Of a stretch of DNA of 64,000 nucleotides, positions 11,876-23,389 are shown one piece after another. Below the pieces are notes generated by a model. The model searched no databases. It was not told where the DNA came from and saw nothing but the letters and a program-made list of their open reading frames with translations. A program made the translations under genes and the position numbers. Each line of letters starts with the position of its first letter. The stretch's first letter is position 1. The DNA is from Sphaeroforma sirkka (lineage: Eukaryota; Opisthokonta; Ichthyosporea; Ichthyophonida): assembly GCA_001586965.3 (NCBI GenBank), contig LUCW03002621.1, positions 162,501-226,500 on the forward strand. The letters run 5' to 3'.

Positions 11876-12367
11876 TGTGGACAAAGTACCGTAGATGGGT
11901 TCCTAGACCCGGACCAGAGAACCGGACCTAAGGGAGAAGAAGCTAGGACCGAACCAGAGGCTCGGACCTAAGAGAATTTATTGAGCCTGAACCAGGGGCT
12001 CAGATCTAGGAGGAGTTACTGCGGCCGACCTAGAGGCTCAGGCCTAAGAGCGGCAGACCCAGAGGCTCAGACCTAAGAGGATTTACTGATGATCGGTCCC
12101 GAGGACCGTATTAGATAATTTAGTGAGATAGAATGATGACTCACCGAGTATCATCATTTATTAGGGATAATATTATTTAGTATCTAGGAGAACGAAATCT
12201 TAGATACGGAGATTTTCACAATCTGCCGTTGTTAGAGAAAATCTCATCTTACACAAAGACGTGATTAATAAATACAGTAAACGCGCCGTCCATATCGGCA
12301 CTTCCGACTGAGTTCACTTATTTCAGACTTAACACTCTTAATTAAGTGTCACTAGGTTTTGACCACA
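11876..12367 (+). repeat. E1 5' LTR (492 bp)
   Basis: It starts TGTGGACAAAGTACCGTAGA and ends GGTTTTGACCACA. The U3 part carries about five degenerate tandem units of roughly 35 bp built on GACC-GAGGCTC-GACCTAAGAG. The 3' LTR has only one or two of these, which explains most of the length difference. It is preceded by TGAC. Confidence 0.85.
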
Positions 12368-12465
12368 TTTTTAAGTGGCCGAACTACTGTATTTATTATG
12401 CTACTTTTTTTAAATGTCAGTTCAACTAAGAAACAACTTAGTTTAATTTATTTATTATTTCAACA

Positions 12466-14749
12466 ATGACGGAATCCAAGGCTAGACCATTGCCTACGGT
12501 GGGCAAGCAAGCTTTTGATCGATTGTTCAAACGGTTGACTGGGAATCTTCGCCAGTTAACTGAGCTATGCAATAAGGTGGAGACAGCACTTGCCAAGGAA
12601 CCTGTACCTGAAGATGCCAAGAAGGTAGCGACTTTTCGAGGGCCAATACTCAATTAAAACCCTGGATAAGCTTCAACAGTCCCCAAATTAAATTTATAAT
12701 GTAGTAGGATACCTGAATACGATGATGCATGTGCAGGATGCCATGGACAATATTAATCTAATTTAAGAGCAACTTCGCCAACTCCATGAATTGTCACTGA
12801 CAGATATTGACACGTATATATCCCAGAACTTAGACCAAGTGACAGTGAGTGAAGATTTTTCTGAGACTCGGCCTGAACAGGCAGTGCAACAACATTGGGC
12901 TTCTCAATACCCAACGCCAGCAGGGTCGACACCCACTCGCCAGATATCTGACAAAAAGACTAACAACAAGGACCAACTCTGCCCTGTGAAACGTAAAATT
13001 GGACGTACAAAGCCTATACCTCAGGTGGTACAATACGGTAATGTCTATGTTACTCGCAGAGAGCGGTTGTTGCAGAACGCTCACAATTGTGCACAAACGA
13101 TTCCGACCCCTGAAGAGACGCCGGCTAATGGTGCGGATTGGTATCAGTCATCGAACGATAATGTCCATACTTCTCGCAGAGCACAAGCACGAACAATTCC
13201 GACCCCTAAAGAGATGCCGCCTACTGGCCCGGATCGGTATCAGGACTCGAAGACTTTGGTAAAATCGCCTGAACCGGTGGATTTACACTTGGATATGAAC
13301 GCTCCCCGAAATTTATCGTCGTCGGCAGAGAGTTTCTTTGATGCCTTCCGCAGAGTGGTGAAGTCCTCGCACCAACAGATGAACCAGAATTGTATGGCAA
13401 CGAACTTATTTCGTGATAAGTTGTAACATCACCGCAAACCACGTTCACCAAATGAATTACAGGAGAATTCTCAGAACGCGGCAAATGTCTCTATTGAGAC
13501 GATTCCATACCGCAAGCACCTTCCTGTTCATCATGATACTTGGTAGACCCGCAGGCAGTGAAACATCATAAAAGCTTGGAACCTATGGAGCCTAGTTTTA
13601 CTGCATTGACTACGGCCGAAATGAAATTGCAAGTTTTTTAGCTGACACAACGCATGATGCAGGCAGAAGCAGATGGACGGATAGATGATGTGCGCGCTTT
13701 ACAGGGACTAATTCATGCGTCCAATGAGACTCTGATGATGTGTTCAATAATGATTGACAAACGAACACCGAAGGAATGCCCTCCCAACAAACAGGGTAAC
13801 TATTGTTTGGATAATCCGCAGAAGATACAGTTACACGCGTTTATCTTGGACTGGCATAAAAATGCGTGACTTCACAAGTTAGAGCCAATTCACATGCAAA
13901 TGGGTTTCCACCGAGCTCTACAGCATGAAGGGGCTCTTAAGGCGCTATCAGATTTTATTGTAGAAAACGAACAAAAGTTACAGAATGACATTTGAAGATG
14001 CGACTGCTTTTATTGTACGTACACAAGAACAAAACTTGAAGGATAATGCATACCGCCAAGTGTTAGCATGCATGAAGCTGAAACCGTCGGTACCGCTTAA
14101 TACTCAGATTCGTGATTTTGAACGCCAGGTGGAGTTCATGGAAATTCGACACTATGACAACCCCCTACAAGTATACCGCAACCATGGCATGATTAATCTT
14201 ATACGCCAAGCTGCAGGTAGAGCGTACTACCGGGATACTCTTTGAATGCATCCACAGTGGCAAAACTACTCGTCTGAAATGATGCGCGACGTCTTCCGTG
14301 TGAATATTGACAAACCCGAAGAAAATCGCCAGGACAAGTGTTCGCGTCCTCTACAAATTCCAGGCAACTCGCGATCACGTTCACATTTGCGTACAAAAGC
14401 GAGTACACGCACTAATCCGCATGCTCCGCATATCTCAAACTCACGGGCTCGTTGTCGTTCATGTGAACAAAACATTCCGCCGGGACCAGGATACGCGAGT
14501 CGTTGTCCTAACTTACGACGTGTACCGGTCCAAGCTAGCACAGTTAGCCACACACAAAATGGTGGGACTATAGTTCAACGCACCTCGGCTACAAGCACGT
14601 CGACACGCGGGACTCACGGATCGGGTACTAATTTCCGACCCCGGGTTGACTTAGTGGACGGTGATATGGATCAACTCCCTCCGCGCGCTGTTTGGGAGGG
14701 TCCCTACCCGAGTGATATACCGCTGCACGCTCTCGTCTCTATTCCATAG
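12466..14749 (+). mobile_element. E1 gag region (fossil)
   Basis: A series of open segments on the plus strand follows the 5' LTR by about 100 bp. The N-terminal piece is lysine-rich. A Gln/Pro/Thr-rich middle includes a repeated TIPTP-E-PP-G-D-YQ motif, and a helical piece at about 13,650-14,250 looks capsid-like. The C-terminal part is very basic, rich in Arg, Ser and His. I see no clear CCHC knuckle, and assignment as gag rests on position between LTR and protease. The region is broken in several places. Confidence 0.6.
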
Positions 14750-14750
14750 A

Positions 14751-17325
14751 ACGAATGGCATCCTGTAAGGCTCAATTGTCAGCCCCCAGCTCTCTATTAT
14801 CTACATGGATTCCTTAGCTGTGTAGAAATACGGCCTCCGGTCAGTCTAAAATATCAAGATCAATTGAGATAATACATTGGTTTTTATTTGTATTTTAAAT
14901 AATTTAGTACAAGCTCTTTTTCCAATATTTCCAAAGTGTTCTAAATTCACTTTGATGGCTCCAATAGCCTGAGTATTTGGTATGACTCGTCTACTTGGAC
15001 CTATTTGAGACATTAGTAGATGTAGGATATTATAAACTAAATTTTATAATCTCCGAACTACTACTTATAGATTTTGGTCCTCCCGCCAATCTCCAAAATC
15101 CAATAAGTCTTTTTCTTTTTTTAACTTTTCTTCAGATGGAACTTTATTTATATCAGCTAATGGATTAACGTGACTTACGTTATTATGTCTATTTACAAAT
15201 TAGGCAAGTGGTCATGAACACTTAGTACTTCTAGTGAAAATTATTCAATAAAGAACAGCTAGAGGTACGCCCTGTGTGATCGAGTATATTTAGGCTCTTA
15301 ACAAGAGGCAGTCCCGATCATTCTTACACAAGCTACCACTGCTAAATCCGAACTGACTAAATTGTATTTTAGTTTAATATAGTTTGAAACCTAGTAATTT
15401 CCATCGAAGTTTACAGCTGTCACGCTAGCACAATTTCGGCCCAAGATCCTCCGCTCTTATTTATTTGTTGATGACACACGGATCCAAGCCCCTCGATCGG
15501 TTTCGCTCCAGCCCTTCTTAGATGACATTGATGCGTGGGGACGCAAATCTGCCTCGAACAAGGTGTTTTTAAACCCCGAGTACGATCTACTGACTTGCGA
15601 CACGCGGCGCCAACCCTCCGTATAAATGGTGAGCTTATCACGCCGACGCTTGTAGACGCACCTTGAAACACACGTTACCTCCCCCTGAAAATAGCGCCCA
15701 CACATGCCGAACTGAAACACTCCAAATATCTGGGGTTCCCACTCTCTCACGGAGTACCAGGAATCAACCTCGCCAGACATATGGAATCCCTGGTTGCAGC
15801 ATTGTCACTGGGTATCGCCTCTTTCCGCGCTTATGGCTTCCATGACTTCAGCTGGTGACACCCCCGCAACCAACTGGTGATGTTCAGAACATTCATCCTA
15901 TACACGGCTACATATGGGCTAAACATTATTGCCTGGGCTCCGCTTATATGGAAGGATGCGTTGGACCCTCTGTTCGAGCGCTTTAACTCAACACTCATCC
16001 AAGCAGCAGCCATCATCACGGGCACTAAATACCCTCGGTTTCCCAAACATCAAACAAACTTACTTCACTTTTGCGGCCTGCTTCCCGCGCGACCATTCGT
16101 AGACTACCTCGGAGATTGCCTGGGAATACAACTCGACTCAATGGCCAGCACAAATCCACTTACCCCTCTGACGCAACCCGCCTGGGCCTACGACAAACCA
16201 TCACTGCGCTTCCCAGTATCTATGCTCACCTGAAAACTGTACACGAAACCACGGGCGGGCGTACACCCAACCATGTAGCCCTCCGCCAATGCTGTGACGA
16301 CATCAGGAAGAACTCAACAAAACGTTGGTCCAACAAGGAGATCGCGGCAATGGCCCGGCGCCAATACTACTACCAACTGGTTATGGGCAATCCGCCAACC
16401 TCAAACCGAGACACAGCCAGACACGACAGCTTCAACCGTTGCTTGAGTCTACACCAATCCGGCTCCGTGCTATGATTGTAACGAATACGTACATGTTCAC
16501 ATTGCTCGACTACCGCACCGACGGCTATCTCTGCCCTGTCTGCCCCGGTAGCTGCAAGTTCACTACCAGCCACTTTCAATGCATCCAACAACTGATTCGA
16601 CGCATCCTGGTAGGTCCAAAACTGCCGCCCATTGGCCCTGACCTCCTTCACCAATTACAGGAGTGCCAGGACTTGCACGGTATCTGGACCCTCCACGAAC
16701 ACCTTGGATCTTTTCTCCAGTATGTTGAAGAACCACCGTACCCTCACCCGTCCCTGACACATCAACAGATGTTCCCCATACCCCGGCTAAACACGCTGTT
16801 GAAGTACTACTTCCAAACTTCGGTTCAAACCAAATCGTCGCGCTTGTTGGTTCCGCCTATGATACTTCCGATCCAGGCCAGCCAACACATACCAAATTCA
16901 TCCATGGTCTGGTACGGCATTGGCTTACCCCCGTCCTCGCTCTTCGACCGGATTATGACGGATAACCTGGTCCTTCTCGGTATTTCATACTCTGCACCAA
17001 CCCATTACGCGGCACTACACGGCGTAGACCCGATCCGTACCACAGAGGTGGGTACTCTACTTTGTAGGTTAGCAAGCGAATATATGGAACATTCGATAAT
17101 AACAGTGTTTTGTCAACACCGGCCCGAATTGACTCAGCGCATATCTTCCATTGTCAACTCACTTGGCCAAAGCTCCAAACGGGAATTTACTGTCCACTTC
17201 TTCCCATCAATCCTTCCTGAACCACTACAGCAACTATGAGAGCCATACCATATGTTCATACATTGCAACATACATACTTGTCATTTTTGAAATAAATATT
17301 TTTGAAATAAATAATATTATCCCTA
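14751..17325 (+). mobile_element. Non-LTR retrotransposon (LINE), 5'-truncated, inserted between E1 gag and pro
   Basis: The element separates E1 gag from E1 protease. The left part, interrupted by a solo LTR at 14,821-15,415, encodes the LINE RT core: an SPQLSIIYMDSL-like stretch (the PLSPLLF-IYMD block) before the LTR and SYLFVDDTRI (the FADD catalytic block, with V for A) after it. Then come a KYLG-type block at about 15,710 and the helical thumb/connector at about 15,880-16,230. From 16,470 to 17,239 one frame continues for over 250 codons with a CPVC...HFQC cysteine/histidine cluster near its start, like the C-terminal zinc region of many LINEs. At least two frame changes and a few stops interrupt the upstream part. 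The 3' end is a short A/T-rich tail (TTGAAATAAATATT, repeated). Endonuclease and ORF1 are absent. The clade is uncertain. Confidence 0.7.
14821..15415 (+). repeat. Solo LTR of the E2 family (595 bp) with GCTG target duplication
   Basis: It begins TGTAGAAATACGGCCTCCGG and ends CATCGAAGTTTACA, the same ends as the E2 LTRs. It is flanked by GCTG on both sides (14,817-14,820 and 15,416-15,419). No internal region is attached, so it is a solo LTR left by recombination. It sits inside the RT reading frame of the LINE, so it is younger than the LINE, which in turn is younger than E1. Confidence 0.9.
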
Positions 17326-17475
17326 TGCCTGATCAACCAACCATCGAGACGGGGGAGACTGTAGTGATGCACATTCATGATTTGGTCGATGAGTCGTATG
17401 TGACGATGAGTTGATGGACGACGGGCAGGCACCCGATGGTTGGGAAGTTAGGACAGATTCGAATTGACAGGCTGA

Positions 17476-19685
17476 GTGCCTGATGTGAACATGTGCATGT
17501 CGTTTGGTCGTACGGCAACAAGAATATTTGCAGTAAAAGTTAAACTGTTTCCTACTGACAACCGCGTAAATGTTAATTTACAAGTAAACGGACATGACAT
17601 GCGCACATTTATTGACACGGGGGCCAACCGTTCAGTCATCACTCAGGCATCTGCAGCTAAGGCATACCTCTCTATTACACCACCGGCCAAGGATAGTTAT
17701 ATATACTTGGCGGACAGAGCCTTCAGGATTCCACGCTTGGGTAAAACACAAGCAACAAAGGTCCAGTACGGGTCCGCGGCTACTGAGGGTTGTACATTTG
17801 AACTTATGAACCTACCGGATAACTTTGATATAATATTGGGTATGGATATTATGGGTGAATTGGGATTAAGCTTAACCGGACTCGTATCTCCATTTCCAGA
17901 GATTAATTGTAATGTTATGGACGAACTATTGGAACCAATTAATTTTCAAATGACCCCAGACTTGTCCGAGCCAGATGATATACGTGCACGCCTACGCCAA
18001 TATCTGGATGCGAATGACACTATTCTGGATGCAGCTCGATGCACACTCCCGGGTAGTGAGGTGTCACTTCCTATTCTTCGAGATAAACTCTTGGGCCTAC
18101 GTCGACAAACAAGAAATTTTGTATCTGACAAATACAAACCACATGTAACGAAACAAATAGACAAATGAGAACACTAATCGTCGAACATCGGCATCGATCG
18201 TTAACCTTCCTTTGCTGGCAGTACCGTCATTCACACCTTCGGGTGAACTGATTAAGGTGCGCGTGTGTTTAGACCCGCGGCAGATTAATGCTCTTATTCC
18301 GGGCGATCTGTTTACACTTTCGAAGGTCAACGAAATTATCAGCAACTTGAAGGGCAAGCGTTACTACACCACGTTGGACTTATCGGCCGCATACCATCGG
18401 TTACCGGTGCACGTCGATTCGCAACACATGTTTTCGTGTTTACGTCGGCTCCCTTTGGATTGACAACACTCACGTCCCAATTTCAACGTACAATCAGTAA
18501 TTTGATGGCAGGACTGGATGTATAATGCTATGTTGATGATCTGATAATTGCATCGAACGATTATGAGGAACACATTGCTACGGTTCAAGAGGTCATTCGA
18601 CGCTTGACGGATAATAACTTCAAACTTAATCAGAAGAAATGTCATTTTTCGGTGCGTGAGGTGATGGTTTTGGGCAAGAAGATCTCAGCTAAAGGCATTG
18701 ACGTGGATCATGAGAAGCAGCAACGCTTAATTGACTGGCCAGTTCCGAGATGCCAAAGAGATATTGCCTCGGCGTTAGGGTTATCAAACTTTCTACATGA
18801 GCATCTACCGAACTTTGCACACAAGGTGGCTCCACTCCGAACCTTTTCTAAACTTAAGCCAAAGGAGCCCATTGGGGATCGTTGGAAACCAGAACATCAA
18901 TGGGCGTGGGATCAGATGAAGGAGGCTATCGTATCGGCGGTCAGGATGAACTTTCCTGTTGATGATGTACCACTTGAGTTAGAGCGATTATGGAATTGGT
19001 GGCGCCCTGTTTCAAACGATGACGGTCGCAAACACTACCTGATGTTCTTTTCGAAGACACTCAACAAGGCACGACAGACATATACAACCCCGATATAAGA
19101 ATTCTTAGCACTTACTTATGCTTTGGTCCACTTTCATGATCACCTCATTGAACAGCGGTTTACGGTACACACCGACCATAAGGCTCTCATATACATGACC
19201 ACTCGGCTGAAGGTTGAATAGTATGTTGCAGCGCTGGCATCATATTATTGCACAGCTCAATTTTACTATTACACATGTACCTGGAGAAATGAACAAACTG
19301 CCAGACATGTGGAGTCGTGTTCATGAGGGTACGGTGGACATCAACTACCCCGCGATATTCTATACGTCATGTTGGAAGTTGTTTCCGGATTTCTTTGACC
19401 AGATCCAGAAGCTTTGGACCAGATGACGTCGACGCTTTGCCTCGAGTCATAATGCTCAGCTTCGACAATACTGGTCGTACGACAAGGATGGCGGGGCGTT
19501 TAAGTTTGACTGGAGTAAATACAATGCATGGATGAACCCACCTTGGCGTCTTATACATAAGTTGTTGCGTAAGGTGTTGAAGGACAAGGCGTCGGCAACA
19601 ATATGTTTAGCTTTGAACACACGTGCACCATGATCCCCTTTACTTCTACCGATGATGCAAGCAGATCCGCTGCTTATCCTACGTA
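17476..19685 (+). mobile_element. E1 pol, left part: protease, RT, RNase H, start of Dam-like domain
   Basis: The aspartic protease shows FIDTGANRSVI at about 17,610 and a later IILGMDIMGELGL block. The RT shows VCLDPRQINALI, TLDLSAAYHRLPV and the YVDD box at about 18,525-18,540. RNase H carries the HTDHKAL block at about 19,170 and RWHHIIAQLNF. At about 19,510-19,545 a stretch with KYNAWMNPPW begins the Dam-like accessory domain, where E2 is inserted. Broken, with several breaks. Confidence 0.8.
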
Positions 19686-20296
19686 TGTAAACTTCGATGG
19701 ATATTTCTTTGTTTTAAACTTGTTTTCTTTGTTTTAAACTATTCAAAGATACAATTTAAGTCAGCTAGGATTTAGCAGTGGTAGCTTGTGTAAGAATGAT
19801 CGGAACTGCCTCTTGGTAAGAGCCTTAATATCCTCGATCACACAGGACGTACCTCTAGCTGTTCTTTATTAAATAATATTCACTAGAGGTACTAAGTGTT
19901 CATGACCACATGTCTAATTTGTAGATAGACATAAGAACGTACGTCAAGTTAATACATTAGCTAATATAAATAAAGTTCCATCTGAAGAAAAGTTAAAAAA
20001 AGAAAAAGACTTATTTAATTTTGGAGATTGGCGGGAAGACCAAAACCTGTAAGTAGTAGTTCAGAGATTATGAAATTAAGTTTATAATATCCTACATCTA
20101 CTATCGTCTCAAATAGGTCCAAGTAAATGAGTCATACCAAATACTCAGGCTATTGGAACTATCAAAGTGAATTTAGAACACTGTGGAAATATTGGAAAAA
20201 GAACTTGTATTAAATTATTTTAAATACAAATAAAAATCAATGTGTTATCTCATTTGATCTTGATATTTTAGACTGACCGGAGGCCGTACTACTTCA
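19686..20296 (-). repeat. E2 3' LTR (plus-strand left copy)
   Basis: Read on the plus strand it starts TGTAAACTTCGATGGATATT and ends near GACTGACCGGAGGCCGTA. It has the same sequence in reverse as the solo LTR at 14,821, with a short local duplication (TTTCTTTGTTTTAAACT, twice) near its outer end. It is preceded by the target duplication CGTA. Confidence 0.88.
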
Positions 20297-20559
20297 TAGC
20301 CCCCAGTAGCTTTTAGGACTACGGACGTACGTGAAGATACGATCTAGTTGGTAAAGCGAAAACCAAAGTAAAAACGGTTTCGGTCATGACTTATCGAGTA
20401 AGTATGTGCCTATATGTACGAGTTCAAGACTCATGTTGTACTCTCTATGTCGTTTAGTATTTGGTCCAGTAACCATTTCCGATGTAGGTGCCTTACGTTT
20501 ACTACTTGGTAAGGGAATAGCCAATGGTTGTTCTTCATTAGTAGGTAAGTTCGAAGAAT

Positions 20560-21130
20560 TTCTTTAGTTCTCTATGACGTGTCTCATTTGAACCCTGCAT
20601 TTGAGGTTTATACCACGCCTATAGGTCATGCCTGATACGAGTATAAGTGCCTCCATTACGTCGGTATAAAACTCACTACCGTTATCAGAACATAGTACTC
20701 GGGGGAAACCGAAGTCTATAAAGACATGACAGCATAACTCTGCCACTGTTTGCGGGCGTTTGTTCGGTATTGCATAAAGCAAGTTATAGCCCGAAGCCAC
20801 ACATAAGAAGTGACAGATATATACATCGCCGGTATGCTTGGATCGCGGGAGTTTAACCAAATCGACTATGACTCGGCGCATCGGTTGGTCTTCTGTCACA
20901 CTTTTTAGGGGTGCCCAACCCTAGCGCTTGATCTGGTTCTTTTCACAATCAGTACAGCGTCGGTATATTTCACGTATGGTTTCTTTCAGCGCCGGGTGAT
21001 CAAGCCTGCACGAATAGCCATCTTATAAGTATGCTCATATGCTCGATGCGTTAAATTATGTATAATTTTAACTCTACTTTCGAGCTCCTCTAAGTCAGTC
21101 AGATTCTGCGTAACGCTGGCTGGATGAACC
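20560..21130 (-). mobile_element. E2 integrase region
   Basis: The integrase is retroviral-type (rve). The catalytic-core part shows VIVDLVKLPRSKHTGDVYIC, with the first Asp in VDLVK, then VLCSDNGSEF with the second Asp (SDNG). Upstream (21,010-21,090) is an H...H-type segment followed by YRRCTDCEK-like CxxC, the HHCC zinc finger. The sequence is nearly identical to the integrases of E3 and E4. Confidence 0.85.
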
Positions 21131-21439
21131 ATAGTCCTGTTGGAAAGGGCAACCTCAGTATCAGGAGGGGTAGACTCCTGAGATACATAATTGACAACAT
21201 TAGATTGTTGAAGTATCTTCTTCGGTTGTTTCGCAACTCCTGGCTGTTCTTTAAGCAGCGCTTTAAGTAATTGAGTGCCAGCTTCAGGTTCTCTTAGAGC
21301 TTTGAATCTTTGATCAATGGCCTTAGCTAGTTCTATGTTTTTACGATCTAATACCGTCTCAATCGGTATTACATCGACTGCATTCTTGTTGGGTGCATGT
21401 GTTGTACGAGTCTTGAGCTTTTGTTCAAACTCCTCAGAC

Positions 21440-21850
21440 TCCTCTAGTTTAGCTAAGAACTCGGTTGAGGGTTTCCACTTAGTGGTACCTGCAGGACCGA
21501 TGCGACAAACGATGGTGTGTTTCCAAGGTGTCGTCTTAATAGAATAGGATCCCTGATACAAGAACGTGTCGGTTTCACGGTCGACATAGATAGGCTCGTC
21601 TTGTATCATATCAATTAAATCACGTATCCATGGGTCGGAGCTACGTAAGGGACAACACATCGTAATGGTAGATTTAGTAATATTAACATAACTTAACAAC
21701 TGTGCGATAAGTTGCCAAGGTGGGTTAACCCACGCATTATGCTTTGATATGTCAAGTTGAAAAGCATCACCTTTAGGATGTCAACGGCCTATAATCAGAA
21801 ACCTGTTTTTTTATGTTCTGCGGCGAACATATCAATAGTAAATGGACACC
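21440..21850 (-). mobile_element. E2 Dam-like accessory domain before integrase
   Basis: This region corresponds to 60,200-60,650 of E4, where the motifs are clearest: FTVDMFAAEHNKQV, then HNAWANPPCQLIAQLL, and a stretch ending TPWKHTIVCRIGP. The VD-x-FA...N and N-PP-x motifs are those of the accessory domain seen in DIRS elements, which has been related to N6-adenine methyltransferases. Here it lies between RNase H and the integrase zinc finger. Assignment is by motif only. Confidence 0.55.
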
Positions 21851-21994
21851 ATCTTGATTGAACGAGGTTAAACCATTAAGCATCCAATCGGTTGCTAATA
21901 AATTTTTAACTGTTTTCTGGTAGTCAGGGACAAGTCGAGAGAGCATGTCAGGAAGATGATTATGTATTCCTGGTATGTGTGCAATAATGTCATG

Positions 21995-23242
21995 TCAGCG
22001 GCTCACCAACTGTGAATCAGGATTCATGTTCTTTAAATATGTTAAAGACTTTTGATCACAGGCGACAGTGAAGTAGCTTCCATAAAGGTAGTCTTTAAAC
22101 TGTCTTAGCGCAGTAACTATAGCAAGGAGCTCTTGTTTAACGGTAGGGTAATTCCGTTGACTCTTATTATAACTCTTGCTAAAGAATTGTATGTAGCGTG
22201 GTTTACCATTTATCGTTTGGTAAAACACACCACCTACCGCTCGATCTGAAGCGTCGGTTGCTACTTGGAATGGGACGCCATCCACATAGTATTGCATGAT
22301 GGGTGCGTCCATTACTTTACTTTTGAATAGCTTAAATGCATCATCACATTCTTTAGTCCAGAGCTTTCCCAAAGGTCCTTTGTGCAGCCGTAGGTGACTG
22401 AAAGGCTTTAAGTAATGAGAAAGATGAGGTACAGAATCCGAGACGAAGTCAACAAACCCACATACAGAGTTCACATCTCTTCCAGTAATCGGTGTTGATA
22501 AATCCATCAGAAATTGTTTCTTGCCATGATCAATTTCTACCCCTGCTGCAGATACCTTGTAACCAAGTAAGTGTATAGCATCTTTAGCAAAAGAACACTT
22601 GTCCTCGTTACTCTTAAGTTCGGCATGGTTTAGTCGATTTAAGACTTCTTTAACGAGTTTAGCATGTTCATGTGCTGTCTTTGTAAAGATAAGTATATCA
22701 TCTAAATATACTGATACGTTATCCGACAGGTCCGCAAATAGTTCCATCATAACTTGTTGGAAGAAAGAAGGTAACATGTGTAAGCCTTCAAGTGCGCCTT
22801 TAAACTGGTACTTCTTACCTTGCCAAGTAAAGGAAAAGTATTTCCTATGCGGCTCATATATTTGTAATTGATGGAATGCAGCTTTTAAGTCTACATTGGA
22901 AAAGATTGTCGCACCTTCCATTTTGCGTAGTATCTCGCTTATCTTTGGTAAAGGAAAACTTTGTTGCGGAATTAGTTTGTTGATTGGCGACAGGTTTAGT
23001 ACTACTCTTGTTATACTAAACGTTCCATCAGATTTGTATTGATCGACCGCTAAGAGAGCTAAGTTAACTGGGGTTGCATCATAATTGATTTCAATTAGAC
23101 CCTGTTTTAACCAATCTACAATTTCGGTTTTGACAACGTCTTTGTGTCTCCAACTTACGTAGTTATGTGAAGGACACTTTAACTTAGAGAAGTTGACGTT
23201 TGTTAAGTCAAGCTTAACGTACCCGTTAGAGAACGTAAACAT
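21995..23242 (-). mobile_element. E2 RT and RNase H
   Basis: One long open segment holds typical Ty3/gypsy RT: RVVLNLSPINKLI, SNVDLKAAFHQL, FKGALEGLHMLPS and the catalytic SVYLDDILIF (YLDD). RNase H follows with QVATDASDRAVGGVFYQ, the QELLAIV block and FTVACDQKSL. E4 carries the matching region at 60,677-61,961. Confidence 0.9.
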
Positions 23243-23389
23243 ACACCAGTCAGTTATTGCAATTTTTCTGTTTTGTATGATTTAGTCCATAATTATATCG
23301 GTAAAGTGCGGAATCATATCTTTTGCTTCACCTTCCGGAGGATTCAGGTATCTTTAACATGTTATCATCTGACTGATCTTTATTTGGGT

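Noticed and set aside
15416-16233. Part of E1 pol
   Set aside because: The RT motifs here (IYMD, VDDT, KYLG) are of the non-LTR type and the E1 RT is at 18.2-18.8 kb.
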